DNA from: an uncultured Actinomycetes bacterium | Lineage (GTDB): Bacteria; Actinomycetota; Actinomycetes; Nanopelagicales; Nanopelagicaceae | Direction of reading: 5' to 3' | NCBI GenBank assembly: GCA_903825015.1 | Contig: CAIJYZ010000111.1 | Location: 1-35,913 of the forward strand | Length of the DNA: 35,913 bases | Part shown: in pieces, positions 1-6,851 of the stretch | How the letters are laid out: each line of letters begins with the position of its first letter | How positions within the stretch are numbered: the first letter of the stretch is position 1 | Position numbers and translations under genes: made by a program | Notes under the pieces: generated by a model | Databases searched by the model: none | Seen by the model: the letters and a program-made list of their open reading frames with translations, nothing else | Told to the model about the DNA's origin: nothing

Positions 1-35
1 ACACGGATGTCGCCTTTACCGGTTGTTATGTTCAC
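1..35 (-). CDS. ino1: Start of a gene cut by the window edge, probably inositol-3-phosphate synthase
   Basis: Only the first 11 codons and part of the next are visible, reading from a GTG at 35: MNITTGKGDIRV. A GAGAGG Shine-Dalgarno inside the end of padR sits about 8 nt upstream, so this is a credible start, directly behind and co-oriented with padR. Actinobacterial Ino1 proteins begin with a short leader followed by a Rossmann strand starting with (V/I)RVAIVGVGNC, and ino1 next to a PadR gene is a recurrent pair (Rv0046c/Rv0047c in Mycobacterium tuberculosis). The product would make inositol-3-phosphate from glucose-6-phosphate for phosphatidylinositol and its mannosides. The start is well supported; the identity is inferred from context and twelve residues. 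Confidence 0.5.
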   Translation of the reverse strand, partial: MNITTGKGDIR

Positions 36-36
36 T

Positions 37-567
37 TTATTTCCTCTCGGTTTTGATCATTTTTTCCAGCCAAGCAATCTCTCGATCAGCTGAGTCCAGT
101 GAGTGACGTCGCCACTCCTCTAGATATTTATCGATTCCAATCGGTGATTTCTCGAGCTCACCGCGCAGAATCTCTGCCTTCTCCTTGAGACGGCGATGGC
201 GCCCCTCAAGAATTCTTACTCTGTTCTTTGAAGATGTTGGAGAAAAAAATGCGAAGCGGATTTCAAATCCTTCGTCTTCCCATGTTTCAGGACTGACGGT
301 TTCGGTCAGATTCTCAAAACGGCTCTGACCCTTGGTTGTAATGTCGTAAACGATTCGCGAGCGCCGTGATGGTGAATCAACGAGCGTCTCTTCGATCAAT
401 CCCGCCTCCATCATTCGACGTAACTGGGGGTAAAGCACTGAAAATGAAAGTGCGCGGAAAGGTCCAAAGATGGCACCCATGCGCTTGCGCAGTTCGTAGC
501 CATGAAGAGGTGTTTGGGATAAAAGGCCAAGGAGGGCAAATTCAAGGGATTCGCTACGTGAACGCAT
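37..567 (-). CDS. PadR-family transcriptional regulator
   Basis: 176 residues, the usual length for the long PadR class. Residues 8-80 form the PadR winged helix, with the family patterns LLSQTPLHGYELRKRM, LYPQLRRMMEAGLI and YDITTKGQSRFENL. The remainder is a charged helical C-terminal domain (Vir_act_alpha_C type) expected to dimerise. PadR proteins are ligand-responsive repressors that often control their own promoter. The ATG at 567 has a strong GGAGG about 8 nt upstream. The gene leads into the ino1-like start with one base between them, so the two are probably co-transcribed and PadR may control inositol synthesis. The 14-bp palindrome at 616-629 is the best candidate operator. The ligand is unknown. 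Confidence 0.88.
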   Translation of the reverse strand: MRSRSESLEFALLGLLSQTPLHGYELRKRMGAIFGPFRALSFSVLYPQLRRMMEAGLIEETLVDSPSRRSRIVYDITTKGQSRFENLTETVSPETWEDEGFEIRFAFFSPTSSKNRVRILEGRHRRLKEKAEILRGELEKSPIGIDKYLEEWRRHSLDSADREIAWLEKMIKTERK

Positions 568-615
568 CGCTTATGACCTCCTACCTATCGCTTTACCTAT
601 CGGCTTATATATCTA

Positions 616-629
616 TTCGATATATCGAA
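616..629. promoter_or_regulatory. Perfect 14-bp palindrome, candidate PadR operator
   Basis: TTCGATATATCGAA is self-complementary over all 14 bases and lies about 50 bp upstream of the padR start. Read on the minus strand it falls between TTACGG (possible -35) and TATATA (possible -10), where a dimeric repressor would block RNA polymerase. Assignment to PadR is inferred from position only; the sequence is not the ATGT-N8-ACAT form described for some PadR proteins. Confidence 0.45.
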
Positions 630-727
630 CCGTAATCTATTGGGATAGCCGGATAGGTGCAACTTGCAACACGCTTCACGCTCCTTTTTTAGAGCTTAAA
701 AGGTGTGGCGTACGCCTCAGTATCAAT

Positions 728-748
728 GGGGGTAGTTCTACCCTTTTT
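728..748 (+). terminator. Weak terminator-like hairpin in the uraA leader
   Basis: GGGTA (730-734) pairs with TACCC (739-743) across a GTTC loop and is followed by five T. It lies upstream of the uraA ATG, downstream of a plausible promoter, and could act as an attenuator. The stem is only five base pairs, so this is tentative. Confidence 0.25.
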
Positions 749-806
749 CACAACGCCTGGCGCCTCTCGTGCCTGGCTCTTACTCAGATCTGAAAGGACG
801 TTAGCA

Positions 807-2066
807 ATGTCGCTACTCTCATGGAAACTTCATGGAAACGGCAAGACCCTCTCCCCAGGCGCAGTTGTATCAACAGATGAACGCCTCACATGGCCCCGCA
901 CAATAGGAGTTGGTCTTCAACACATCGCTGCAATGTTTGGCGCAACCTTCCTCGTCCCCATCATCACCGGCTTTCCCCCAACAACAACGCTTTTCTTCTC
1001 AGGAATCGGCACCCTTCTTTTCCTAGCGTTGACCCAGAACAAAGTTCCAAGCTATCTCGGTTCATCCTTTGCCTTCCTTGCACCAATCGCAGCAGCTAAA
1101 GCAGGCGGTGGAATGTCTGCAGCCCTTGGCGGCGTTGTTGTAACTGGATTGATCTTGGCAGCAGTTGGTTTGATTGTTCGCCAAGCAGGTATCGGCTGGA
1201 TTAACTGGCTGTTGCCGCCTGTCGTAACCGGAACAATCGTTATGGTCATCGGTTTGAACTTGGCAGGGGCCGCGAAAAATAACTTTGCAGCTGGTCCAGT
1301 GATCGGCGTCATTACTTTGGCATCGATTGCACTAATCGCTGCAGGTTCGCGTGGCTTCCTTAATCGCATCAGCATTTTTGGTGGCCTTGTCATTGGCTAT
1401 GTCGTTGCATTAATTCAAGGCGATGTAAAAACTGAAGGAATTACTGCAGCTAAATGGATTGCAATGCCTTCATTTACTTCACCTACATTTGATGGCAAAG
1501 CCATTGTCTTGTTCTTGCCCGTAGTTCTTGTATTGATTGCTGAAAACGTTGGACACGTTAAAGCTGTTGCTGCGATGACTGGCAAGAACCTTGACGATCA
1601 AATGGGTACGGCGCTGATGGCTGATGGTCTTGCAACTACATTGGCAGGTATCGGTGGTGGTTCAGGTACAACAACGTATGCAGAAAACATCGGTGTAATG
1701 GCCGCTACTCGTGTCTATTCAACTGCTGCCTATTGGATTGCAGGTCTTGGAGCTGTTGGACTGTCGCTTTCACCAAAGTTTGGAGCGGTTCTAAGTGCTA
1801 CTCCTGTTGGCGCTCTCGGTGGAGTGGGAGTCGCACTTTTCGGAATGATTGGCGTCCTTGGCGCTCGCATCTGGATCGAAGGTAAAGTTGATTTCGCTAA
1901 TTCAACAAACTTAATCATCGCAGCCTCTGCATTGATTATCGGAATCTCAGATATGTCATGGACACGCGGAGATTACACATTCAATGGAATCATCAATGCA
2001 ACATTGGTGGCAATCATTGGTTACCGCGTGCTTAATTCAATTGCTTCATCGCGAGGTAATAACTAA
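807..2066 (+). CDS. uraA: Uracil/xanthine permease (NAT/NCS2 family)
   Basis: The product is an integral-membrane nucleobase symporter that imports uracil, xanthine or a related base with protons. The QH motif of transmembrane helix 1 is at residues 38-39 (GVGLQHIAAMFG), the helix-8 motif appears as AENVGHVKAV, and the NAT signature as YAENIGVMAATRV. Most of the 419 residues are hydrophobic helices, as usual for the family. The ORF track begins at a GTG at 705, but the extra 34 residues are unlike the family and no Shine-Dalgarno precedes them. The ATG at 807 has AAAGGA at good spacing and gives a normal N-terminus. A 2-nt-deep gap of only 10 nt separates it from lysE. Substrate choice between uracil and xanthine cannot be settled from sequence. 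Confidence 0.88.
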   Translation: MSLLSWKLHGNGKTLSPGAVVSTDERLTWPRTIGVGLQHIAAMFGATFLVPIITGFPPTTTLFFSGIGTLLFLALTQNKVPSYLGSSFAFLAPIAAAKAGGGMSAALGGVVVTGLILAAVGLIVRQAGIGWINWLLPPVVTGTIVMVIGLNLAGAAKNNFAAGPVIGVITLASIALIAAGSRGFLNRISIFGGLVIGYVVALIQGDVKTEGITAAKWIAMPSFTSPTFDGKAIVLFLPVVLVLIAENVGHVKAVAAMTGKNLDDQMGTALMADGLATTLAGIGGGSGTTTYAENIGVMAATRVYSTAAYWIAGLGAVGLSLSPKFGAVLSATPVGALGGVGVALFGMIGVLGARIWIEGKVDFANSTNLIIAASALIIGISDMSWTRGDYTFNGIINATLVAIIGYRVLNSIASSRGNN

Positions 2067-2069
2067 TAT
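2064..2069 (+). promoter_or_regulatory. Predicted -10 element of leaderless lysE promoter
   Basis: TAATAT overlaps the uraA stop codon and ends 7 nt before the GTG start of the LysE gene. No Shine-Dalgarno lies at usable distance, so transcription probably starts at the start codon. Confidence 0.5.
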
Positions 2070-2076
2070 CTGACCT

Positions 2077-2721
2077 GTGATAATTCCTTCGCGGCTAGCT
2101 GAATACATCGTTGCCGCGATGATTATTATTTTGGCGCCTGGCCCGAGCGTTTTATTCGTAATCGCTCGGGCCATTGCGTGGGGTCGTAAGGTTGCAGTTT
2201 TTACTGTTGCAGGAAATGTAACGGGCTCATTTGTTTTATCAGTCTTTGTTGCCCTTGGTCTTGGGCCAATTTTGCAGAGATCAGATCTTGCATACACCGC
2301 AGTTCAATGGGGCGGCGGTTTGTATCTCATGTATCTGGGCTTTGATGCGATCAAACATCGCAAAATTCACGCCGCAGATATGGCCAATCAAGGTGAGAGT
2401 GCGCCCAGCGCCATACGTTCTATTCGCGATGGCTTTTGGGTAGGCGCGCTAAATCCCAAAGCAATTGTTTTTTACGCCGCGGTTTTGCCTCAGTTTATCG
2501 ATCGCGACAAAGGCCACATCACAGCTCAATTAATCTTATTGGGGGCGATATTTTCTACCCTTGCCTTTATCTCTGATGGCTCGTGGGGATTATTAGCAGG
2601 CACAGCGCGAGCTTGGCTGGCTAAAGATTCCAGTCGTCTAGAAAAACTTCGCGCAACTGGTGGTTCGATCATGATTATTTTGGGACTATCGGTCTTGTTC
2701 TTCGCAATTGTCAGTGCCTAA
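2077..2721 (+). CDS. LysE/RhtB-family exporter
   Basis: 214 residues with about six hydrophobic helices and the LysE/RhtB APGP motif at residues 20-23 (LAPGPSVLFVIARA), followed by the usual WGG..LMYLGFDAIK and NPKAIVFYAAVLPQF segments. Members export amino acids or small polar metabolites and protect against their accumulation. The GTG start gives the canonical N-terminus (MIIPSRLAEYIVA). It follows uraA by 10 nt, and a TAATAT hexamer 7 nt upstream suggests its own leaderless promoter in addition to read-through. The substrate is not predictable. Confidence 0.85.
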   Translation: MIIPSRLAEYIVAAMIIILAPGPSVLFVIARAIAWGRKVAVFTVAGNVTGSFVLSVFVALGLGPILQRSDLAYTAVQWGGGLYLMYLGFDAIKHRKIHAADMANQGESAPSAIRSIRDGFWVGALNPKAIVFYAAVLPQFIDRDKGHITAQLILLGAIFSTLAFISDGSWGLLAGTARAWLAKDSSRLEKLRATGGSIMIILGLSVLFFAIVSA

Positions 2722-2736
2722 GGAGACAATGTCTTC

Positions 2737-3420
2737 ATGAAGAAACCTTTAAAGCCTGCGCGCGAAAATATCTCCCCTTCCGATTTAACATTCGGTCTCT
2801 CTACATGCAAGCGCTGCCTGTGGGTTAAGTATTGGCACAAAGTAAGCGCGCCTATGACAATGCCACTTGTTGGCACTTTGTCATCGCTGCAAGAAGAGTT
2901 TTTTCAAGGCGCAGATATGCCGACAATTGATCCATCACTGCGACCGGGCAAAGTTACAAAGTGGGGCGAGTTCGTCAAATCTAAACCGCTACAAATCAAT
3001 GGCGCTGATACACGTTGGCGCATCCTTGGAAAATACGATCTTGTTTCCACCAATGATGATGGCACTGCCGGGCTTATCGACTGCAAAGTATCGGATTCAG
3101 AACGAGATAGTGGCGCCTTTTATTCACCACAACTTGAAGCATATGCATATTGCCTAGAAAACCCATCTGCTGGTAAATCCGTAGAGGTCGCATCGATGGG
3201 ACTACTTGTTTGGAAGCCAACACATACTGTTGGAGATAATCCAGAGAACAGCGGTTTTGGTGTCTATCAAAAATACGTTGGCGTCGAAAGAGATCACGAT
3301 AACTTCATGCGCGTTATTGGAGATTTCATTAATGTTTTAGAGGGCGATATTCCAGAAGCAGGATCAACATGTACAACCTGCGCATTTCTTACAACAAGAA
3401 ATGCTTTAGATCTTCTTTAA
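2737..3420 (+). CDS. PD-(D/E)XK nuclease-superfamily protein with four cysteines (RecB/Cas4-like)
   Basis: 227 residues. The nuclease core is readable: D101 in GKYD, then D115-x-K117 in LIDCKVSD, then Q132xxxY136 in PQLEAYAY, matching the RecB/Cas4 catalytic pattern including motif QxxxY. C24 and C27 (CKRC) lie near the N-terminus and C212 and C215 (CTTC) close to the C-terminus. Paired terminal cysteines around this fold hold an Fe-S cluster in Cas4 and AddB, so a cluster or zinc site is likely here. There is no helicase or CRISPR gene nearby. AAGGAG lies 11 nt before the ATG. Expected activity is single-strand DNA exonuclease or DNA repair; the actual substrate is unknown. The stop overlaps convergent plsC by 4 nt. 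Confidence 0.75.
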   Translation: MKKPLKPARENISPSDLTFGLSTCKRCLWVKYWHKVSAPMTMPLVGTLSSLQEEFFQGADMPTIDPSLRPGKVTKWGEFVKSKPLQINGADTRWRILGKYDLVSTNDDGTAGLIDCKVSDSERDSGAFYSPQLEAYAYCLENPSAGKSVEVASMGLLVWKPTHTVGDNPENSGFGVYQKYVGVERDHDNFMRVIGDFINVLEGDIPEAGSTCTTCAFLTTRNALDLL

Positions 3421-4118
3421 TCTTCCTCGCCAGCTACATTAATCTCTTCTGGTTTTGATTTCTTAGGCGCATAGGTATCAACGTATTCTTGCCCTGACAT
3501 TGCTTGAATTGCATTAATGATTTGATCTGTTACATCACGTAGATAGAGAAGATCAGTTGAATCACCATCAAAATACATTGGCTTTCCAAAGTGCATTCCA
3601 ACACGATGAAGATTTGGAATCACCTTGCCCGTTGGTTGAATCTTGTCGGTGTTAAACATGGCAACGGGAATAACTGGAGCCCCAGATTCGATAGCAAGCC
3701 GAGCTATTCCTGTGCGTCCCTTATACAAACGGCCATCAGGAGAACGCGTGCCTTCTGGATAAATACCCAAGCAATCTCCTTCAGCCAAAACCTTTAAACC
3801 AGTAATCAAGGCAGCTTCGCTTCGTCGACCACCTGAGCGATCTACTGGAACTTGACCGAGGGCAATAAAAGTAATCTTTTTTAATAGACCCTTCGGGCCA
3901 GGAGAAGTGAAGTACTCGCTCTTGGCCAAAAATGTAACTTTGCGAGGCACGACTAAAGGCATAAAAATCGAATCACTAAAAGATAAGTGATTAGAAGCGA
4001 TGATCACTGGCCCTTTTGCCGGCACATTTCGCAGGCCCTTAACCTTTGGTCGAAAACCAGCCATGAGGAAAGGCGTCAAAAAGGCGCGCAACGTTCCGTA
4101 GGGCAGGTTGCTGAACAT
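3417..4118 (-). CDS. plsC: 1-acyl-sn-glycerol-3-phosphate acyltransferase (PlsC family)
   Basis: 233 residues with the acyltransferase HX4D motif at H44-D49 (ASNHLSFSDS) and the substrate-binding EGTR at 122-125 (YPEGTRSPDGR). Family members acylate lysophosphatidate to phosphatidate at the membrane face, the second step of phospholipid synthesis. The N-terminal GFRPKVKGLRNVPAKGPVI is typical of the actinobacterial forms. The C-terminal tail is short and charged. The start at 4118 has no Shine-Dalgarno but has TAAATT 6 nt upstream, indicating a leaderless transcript. Its position near fadD and the pimB-like gene matches the conserved actinobacterial phospholipid and PIM neighbourhood. Confidence 0.9.
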   Translation of the reverse strand: MFSNLPYGTLRAFLTPFLMAGFRPKVKGLRNVPAKGPVIIASNHLSFSDSIFMPLVVPRKVTFLAKSEYFTSPGPKGLLKKITFIALGQVPVDRSGGRRSEAALITGLKVLAEGDCLGIYPEGTRSPDGRLYKGRTGIARLAIESGAPVIPVAMFNTDKIQPTGKVIPNLHRVGMHFGKPMYFDGDSTDLLYLRDVTDQIINAIQAMSGQEYVDTYAPKKSKPEEINVAGEED

Positions 4119-4124
4119 GGCTCT

Positions 4125-4130
4125 AATTTA
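4125..4130 (-). promoter_or_regulatory. Predicted -10 element of leaderless plsC promoter
   Basis: Read on the minus strand, TAAATT followed by six bases (AGAGCC) and then the plsC ATG. Confidence 0.5.
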
Positions 4131-4162
4131 GTGGCTATTGCCAGATATGACACTATCTGAGG

Positions 4163-4429
4163 GTGAGCAATCCACGCCCAGGCCCAGATGATTTCGATGA
4201 GGAAGAACTCATCCGCAGCGAATTTGATTCGATCGTTTCCGGCCTGTCCCTGGATGAGTCAGCGCCGACAAGTTATCTCGATGAACTCGATGCCTTTGAA
4301 GTGGCTGATCGATTCGTTGCACCTAATCCCCCAGGGCAATCTCCGCGTCAAATGTGGCGCTCGATAAAACGTGCAGTCAAAGCCTGGTTTAATCGTGGAT
4401 ACCACGACGATGAAGGAGCAACTCTATGA
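4163..4429 (+). CDS. Small acidic protein of unknown function
   Basis: 88 residues, not recognised. The first 60 are strongly acidic (DDFDEEELIRSEFDS, YLDELDAFEVADRF). The last third is basic and aromatic (RQMWRSIKRAVKAWFNRGY) and could form an amphipathic helix that contacts a membrane or nucleic acid. It starts with GTG at 4163, preceded at 6 nt by CACTAT, a relaxed -10. It overlaps the next gene by ATGA, so the two are translationally coupled and the protein is likely real. No cysteines, signal peptide or known motif are visible. Confidence 0.65.
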   Translation: MSNPRPGPDDFDEEELIRSEFDSIVSGLSLDESAPTSYLDELDAFEVADRFVAPNPPGQSPRQMWRSIKRAVKAWFNRGYHDDEGATL

Positions 4430-5409
4430 GTGATTTCAAATGGGGAATTATTGGGACAGGTGGAATCGCTCGCGCATTTGCAAATGATGTGACCGTTCTT
4501 GATGGGCATGCCGTCGCTGCCGTTGGTTCAAGAAATTTATCAACTGCTAAAGAGTTTGCATCAAATTTTAATGGAGCGCTTAGTTACGGCTCTTATAAAG
4601 AGCTGATAAATGATCCGCAGATAGATGCGGTTTATATCGCCACACCACATCCAACGCATAAAGAAAATGTGATTGCTGCCCTTAAGGCAGGCAAACCAGT
4701 ATTGTGCGAAAAACCATTTGCAGTAAGTTCAATTGAAGCAAAAGAGATGGTCGAAGTTGCTAAAGAAAATGGCGTTGCACTCATGGAAGCAATGTGGGCA
4801 CGATTCCTGCCGCATTACGCAAAGATTCGCGAAATTATTGCTAGCGATGTTCTTGGAGAAATCTCAACAGTATTTGCAGATCACGGTCAACGTTTAGCAG
4901 ATCAAAACATCGCTCGACTCATCGAACCCGCGCTTGCTGGTGGCGCACTCCTAGATCTTGGAATCTATCCAGTTTCATTTGCTCACATGGTGTTGGGGGT
5001 GCCGCAATCAATTACTGCTACAGGAGTATTGACGGACAAAGGTGTCGATGCGCAGACATCGATTATTCTTAACTACGCCAACGGCGCTCAAGCCGTGCTT
5101 AATACAACTATGAATGTTCAGACTCCTTGCACCGCAGTTATTGCCGGCCTGAACGGTTATCTGGAAATTGATAGGACTTTCTACAATCCAACATCTATGC
5201 GCGTAAAACTTTATGATGGAACGGTTACTGAATATCCAAACACTTACATTGGTCACGGTCTTCGCGAACAAGCCTTTGAGTTTGCACGCATAGTAAGAAG
5301 TGGAGAAAAAGAATCACCCATACTTCCATTAAAAGATACTGTGGCAATAATGCAGATCCTAGATACGGTGCGTGCCCAGATTGGGTTGAAATACCCTTTT
5401 GAAAATTAG
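4426..5409 (+). CDS. Gfo/Idh/MocA-family NAD(P)-dependent oxidoreductase
   Basis: 327 residues. The N-terminal Rossmann fold begins WGIIGTGGIARAF, and the family EKP motif with its catalytic lysine is at 95-97 (CEKPFAV). The C-terminal half is the alpha/beta substrate domain, with LDLGIYPVSF in the usual place. The segment EAMWARFLPHY resembles the dihydrodiol/xylose dehydrogenase branch, so the substrate is probably a sugar, inositol or cyclic polyol; this is uncertain. Translation is coupled to the upstream 88-residue protein by ATGA. The stop overlaps the convergent ROK kinase stop by 4 nt (TTAG). Confidence 0.85.
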   Translation: MSDFKWGIIGTGGIARAFANDVTVLDGHAVAAVGSRNLSTAKEFASNFNGALSYGSYKELINDPQIDAVYIATPHPTHKENVIAALKAGKPVLCEKPFAVSSIEAKEMVEVAKENGVALMEAMWARFLPHYAKIREIIASDVLGEISTVFADHGQRLADQNIARLIEPALAGGALLDLGIYPVSFAHMVLGVPQSITATGVLTDKGVDAQTSIILNYANGAQAVLNTTMNVQTPCTAVIAGLNGYLEIDRTFYNPTSMRVKLYDGTVTEYPNTYIGHGLREQAFEFARIVRSGEKESPILPLKDTVAIMQILDTVRAQIGLKYPFEN

Positions 5410-6350
5410 CTTCTAGCTAAATCCGCAACACCCACAAGTCCGGCTTCATTTCCTAACTGCGCAGCAATAATTTGAGGGTACGGATGCTTGCCAGCAAATG
5501 GCATGTTTCGTTCCAGTGATTCGCGAGTTGGTTTAAGCAAAATCTCGCCAGCATCAATTACTCCCCCACCAATAACAACACATGCAGGGTCAAGAAGAAC
5601 TGATAGCGATGCAATTCCCGCTCCAAGCCATTGACCTGTCGTATTAAAAGCAGCTAATGCAACAGGGTCACCTTCACGAGCAGCCTGTGTAATTGCTTGA
5701 CCAGTAAGCCCTGCAACCGTGCCATCACCGCGTGAGAGTAAATTGCGCGCAACTTCTGGACTAGCGTTTATTGCTTCGCGGGCATGGCGCAAGAGTGCAT
5801 TTCCTGATGCATACTGTTCAAAACATCCACGTGCACCACAGCCACACAAATGGCCTTCAGGAACAACTCGTAAATGTCCAAACTCGGCAGCGATGCCAAA
5901 GGCTCCGCGGTACAACGCGCCGTTGACAACTATTCCGCCACCAATACCGGTACCAACAGTAAGCATCATCATGTGATCTTGATTTTTTCCGGCACCAAAT
6001 CTTGCTTCGCCCCATGCTGCGGCATTGGCATCGTTTTCAATCACGACCGGCAGTCCGATCAGATTAGTTAATTGATTATCTAAATCGACGCCATTCCAGT
6101 CTGCAATGTTAGGAGTTGCAAGCATTGTTTTTCGGTCAGATGAAACAAACCCTGCAGCTGACACACCAACCGATGCGACTTTGTATTGTTCTAATAGTTC
6201 TTTTGCCACGTCAGCAATTGTTTGCGTTAATGCGCTGCCACCTTGGCGAGGCGTGTCTTTTCTGGCAGTTGTTAAGACCTTTCCTGATTCATCAACTACA
6301 CCGCCAAGGACTTTAGTTCCGCCAACATCAATACCAATAGTGAAAGCCAT
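5406..6350 (-). CDS. glk: ROK-family sugar kinase, probably glucokinase
   Basis: 314 residues. The ATP-binding DVGGTK is at 8-13, followed by the catalytic region ENDANAAAWGEARFG, TVGTGIGGGIV, and the ROK zinc motif GHLCGCGARGCFEQYASG with its three cysteines plus histidine. The E-x-G-H arrangement (AAEFGHLRVVPEGHLCGCG) is that of bacterial ROK glucokinases such as Streptomyces GlkA. It would phosphorylate glucose to glucose-6-phosphate in the cytoplasm. It has no DNA-binding N-terminus, so it is a kinase rather than a NagC-type repressor. It follows the SRPBCC gene by 9 nt on the same strand, suggesting one transcript. Confidence 0.87.
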   Translation of the reverse strand: MAFTIGIDVGGTKVLGGVVDESGKVLTTARKDTPRQGGSALTQTIADVAKELLEQYKVASVGVSAAGFVSSDRKTMLATPNIADWNGVDLDNQLTNLIGLPVVIENDANAAAWGEARFGAGKNQDHMMMLTVGTGIGGGIVVNGALYRGAFGIAAEFGHLRVVPEGHLCGCGARGCFEQYASGNALLRHAREAINASPEVARNLLSRGDGTVAGLTGQAITQAAREGDPVALAAFNTTGQWLGAGIASLSVLLDPACVVIGGGVIDAGEILLKPTRESLERNMPFAGKHPYPQIIAAQLGNEAGLVGVADLARS

Positions 6351-6359
6351 GAAAGAGAA

Positions 6360-6797
6360 TTAACCTTCTAGTGATGCTTTGAGTTGAGATAGAGCTTGGT
6401 CAATCGTTGTCTTTTCCGCCTTTTGGCGCATCATCGCTGGAATTGGCATAGAGAGTGAAACAGTGAGCTCGTAAGTCACCTGCGTTGTGTCTTCATCTAC
6501 TGACTTAATTGAATATGAACCATCCATGCCCGTTAGCAAATCTGCGTCATCGAGTGAGAAGGAAAGCTTTGCTGGTGCTTGCGACCAGTCGTAATCAAGA
6601 ATTACTCGATCCTTCATCATGCCTGCATCAATAGTCATTTTGGCCTTGGTGATCCGGCCTTGCTCGTCGGTTGCGACAGATTCTGCTGACTTGATGGCGC
6701 TAGACCATGATGGATATTGATCGATGGCAAAAAGGGCCGCCTCAACAGCGGCCACGGAAGCATCGATAGTGATAGTTGAACTGCTCAAATCGCTCAT
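6360..6797 (-). CDS. SRPBCC (polyketide cyclase/dehydrase-like, START-fold) protein
   Basis: 145 residues with the SRPBCC pattern: an N-terminal strand, VAAVEAALFAIDQYPSWSSAIKSAE, then alternating strands and a long C-terminal helix (MRQKAEKTTIDQALSQLKASLEG). The fold makes a hydrophobic pocket for lipids or aromatic ligands. The homologous position in M. tuberculosis is held by Rv2185c, next to fadD15, whose exact role is undefined, so a lipid-related role is inferred from context only. TAACCT 6 nt before the ATG and no Shine-Dalgarno indicate a leaderless start. It is divergent from fadD with 54 bp between. Confidence 0.78.
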   Translation of the reverse strand: MSDLSSSTITIDASVAAVEAALFAIDQYPSWSSAIKSAESVATDEQGRITKAKMTIDAGMMKDRVILDYDWSQAPAKLSFSLDDADLLTGMDGSYSIKSVDEDTTQVTYELTVSLSMPIPAMMRQKAEKTTIDQALSQLKASLEG

Positions 6798-6803
6798 AGC
6801 CCT

Positions 6804-6809
6804 AGGTTA
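6804..6809 (-). promoter_or_regulatory. Predicted -10 element of leaderless SRPBCC-gene promoter
   Basis: Minus-strand TAACCT, then six bases, then the ATG at 6797. Confidence 0.5.
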
Positions 6810-6835
6810 CCCTCTTCCGCATTTCTTATTTCTCA

Positions 6836-6849
6836 CGCTAGCGTTAGCG
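6836..6849. promoter_or_regulatory. Inverted repeat over the fadD -10 element
   Basis: CGCTA-GCGT-TAGCG covers the predicted -10 hexamer TAGCGT (6839-6844), which ends 7 nt before the fadD ATG at 6852. Position suggests a leaderless promoter with a repressor site on the start region; the regulator is unknown. Confidence 0.45.
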
Positions 6850-6851
6850 CC

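Larger units (their letters stand above)
568..806. promoter_or_regulatory. Divergent intergenic region padR / uraA
   Basis: At 239 bp this is the longest non-coding stretch in the window. The padR side holds a perfect palindrome at 616-629 inside AT-rich sequence suited to a -10 region, flanked by an imperfect repeat of ACCTATCGGC (595-604) and GCCGGATAGG (648-657). The uraA side holds an imperfect inverted repeat CCTTTT...AAAAGG (683-703), the palindrome GGCGTACGCC (707-716), a small hairpin followed by five T (730-748), and an AAAGGA Shine-Dalgarno before the ATG at 807. No tRNA or known riboswitch was recognised. Confidence 0.6.

Noticed and set aside
366-635. 89-codon plus-strand ORF across padR and its promoter
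   Set aside because: Antisense to padR; no start signal or protein features.
713-760. Purine-riboswitch-like string CCTCAGTATCAATGGGGGTAGTTCTACC before uraA
   Set aside because: The TTCTACC core resembles purine riboswitch J2/3, but the CCGTAAA loop, the P3 stem and a closing P1 helix are missing.
2729-2740. Three-codon mini-ORF ATG TCT TCA TGA overlapping the nuclease start
   Set aside because: It is too short to separate from chance; the nuclease ATG at 2737 explains the Shine-Dalgarno adequately.
2737-3420. CRISPR-associated Cas4
   Set aside because: No repeats, cas1 or cas2 are in the window and the cysteine layout differs; kept as a general PD-(D/E)XK protein.
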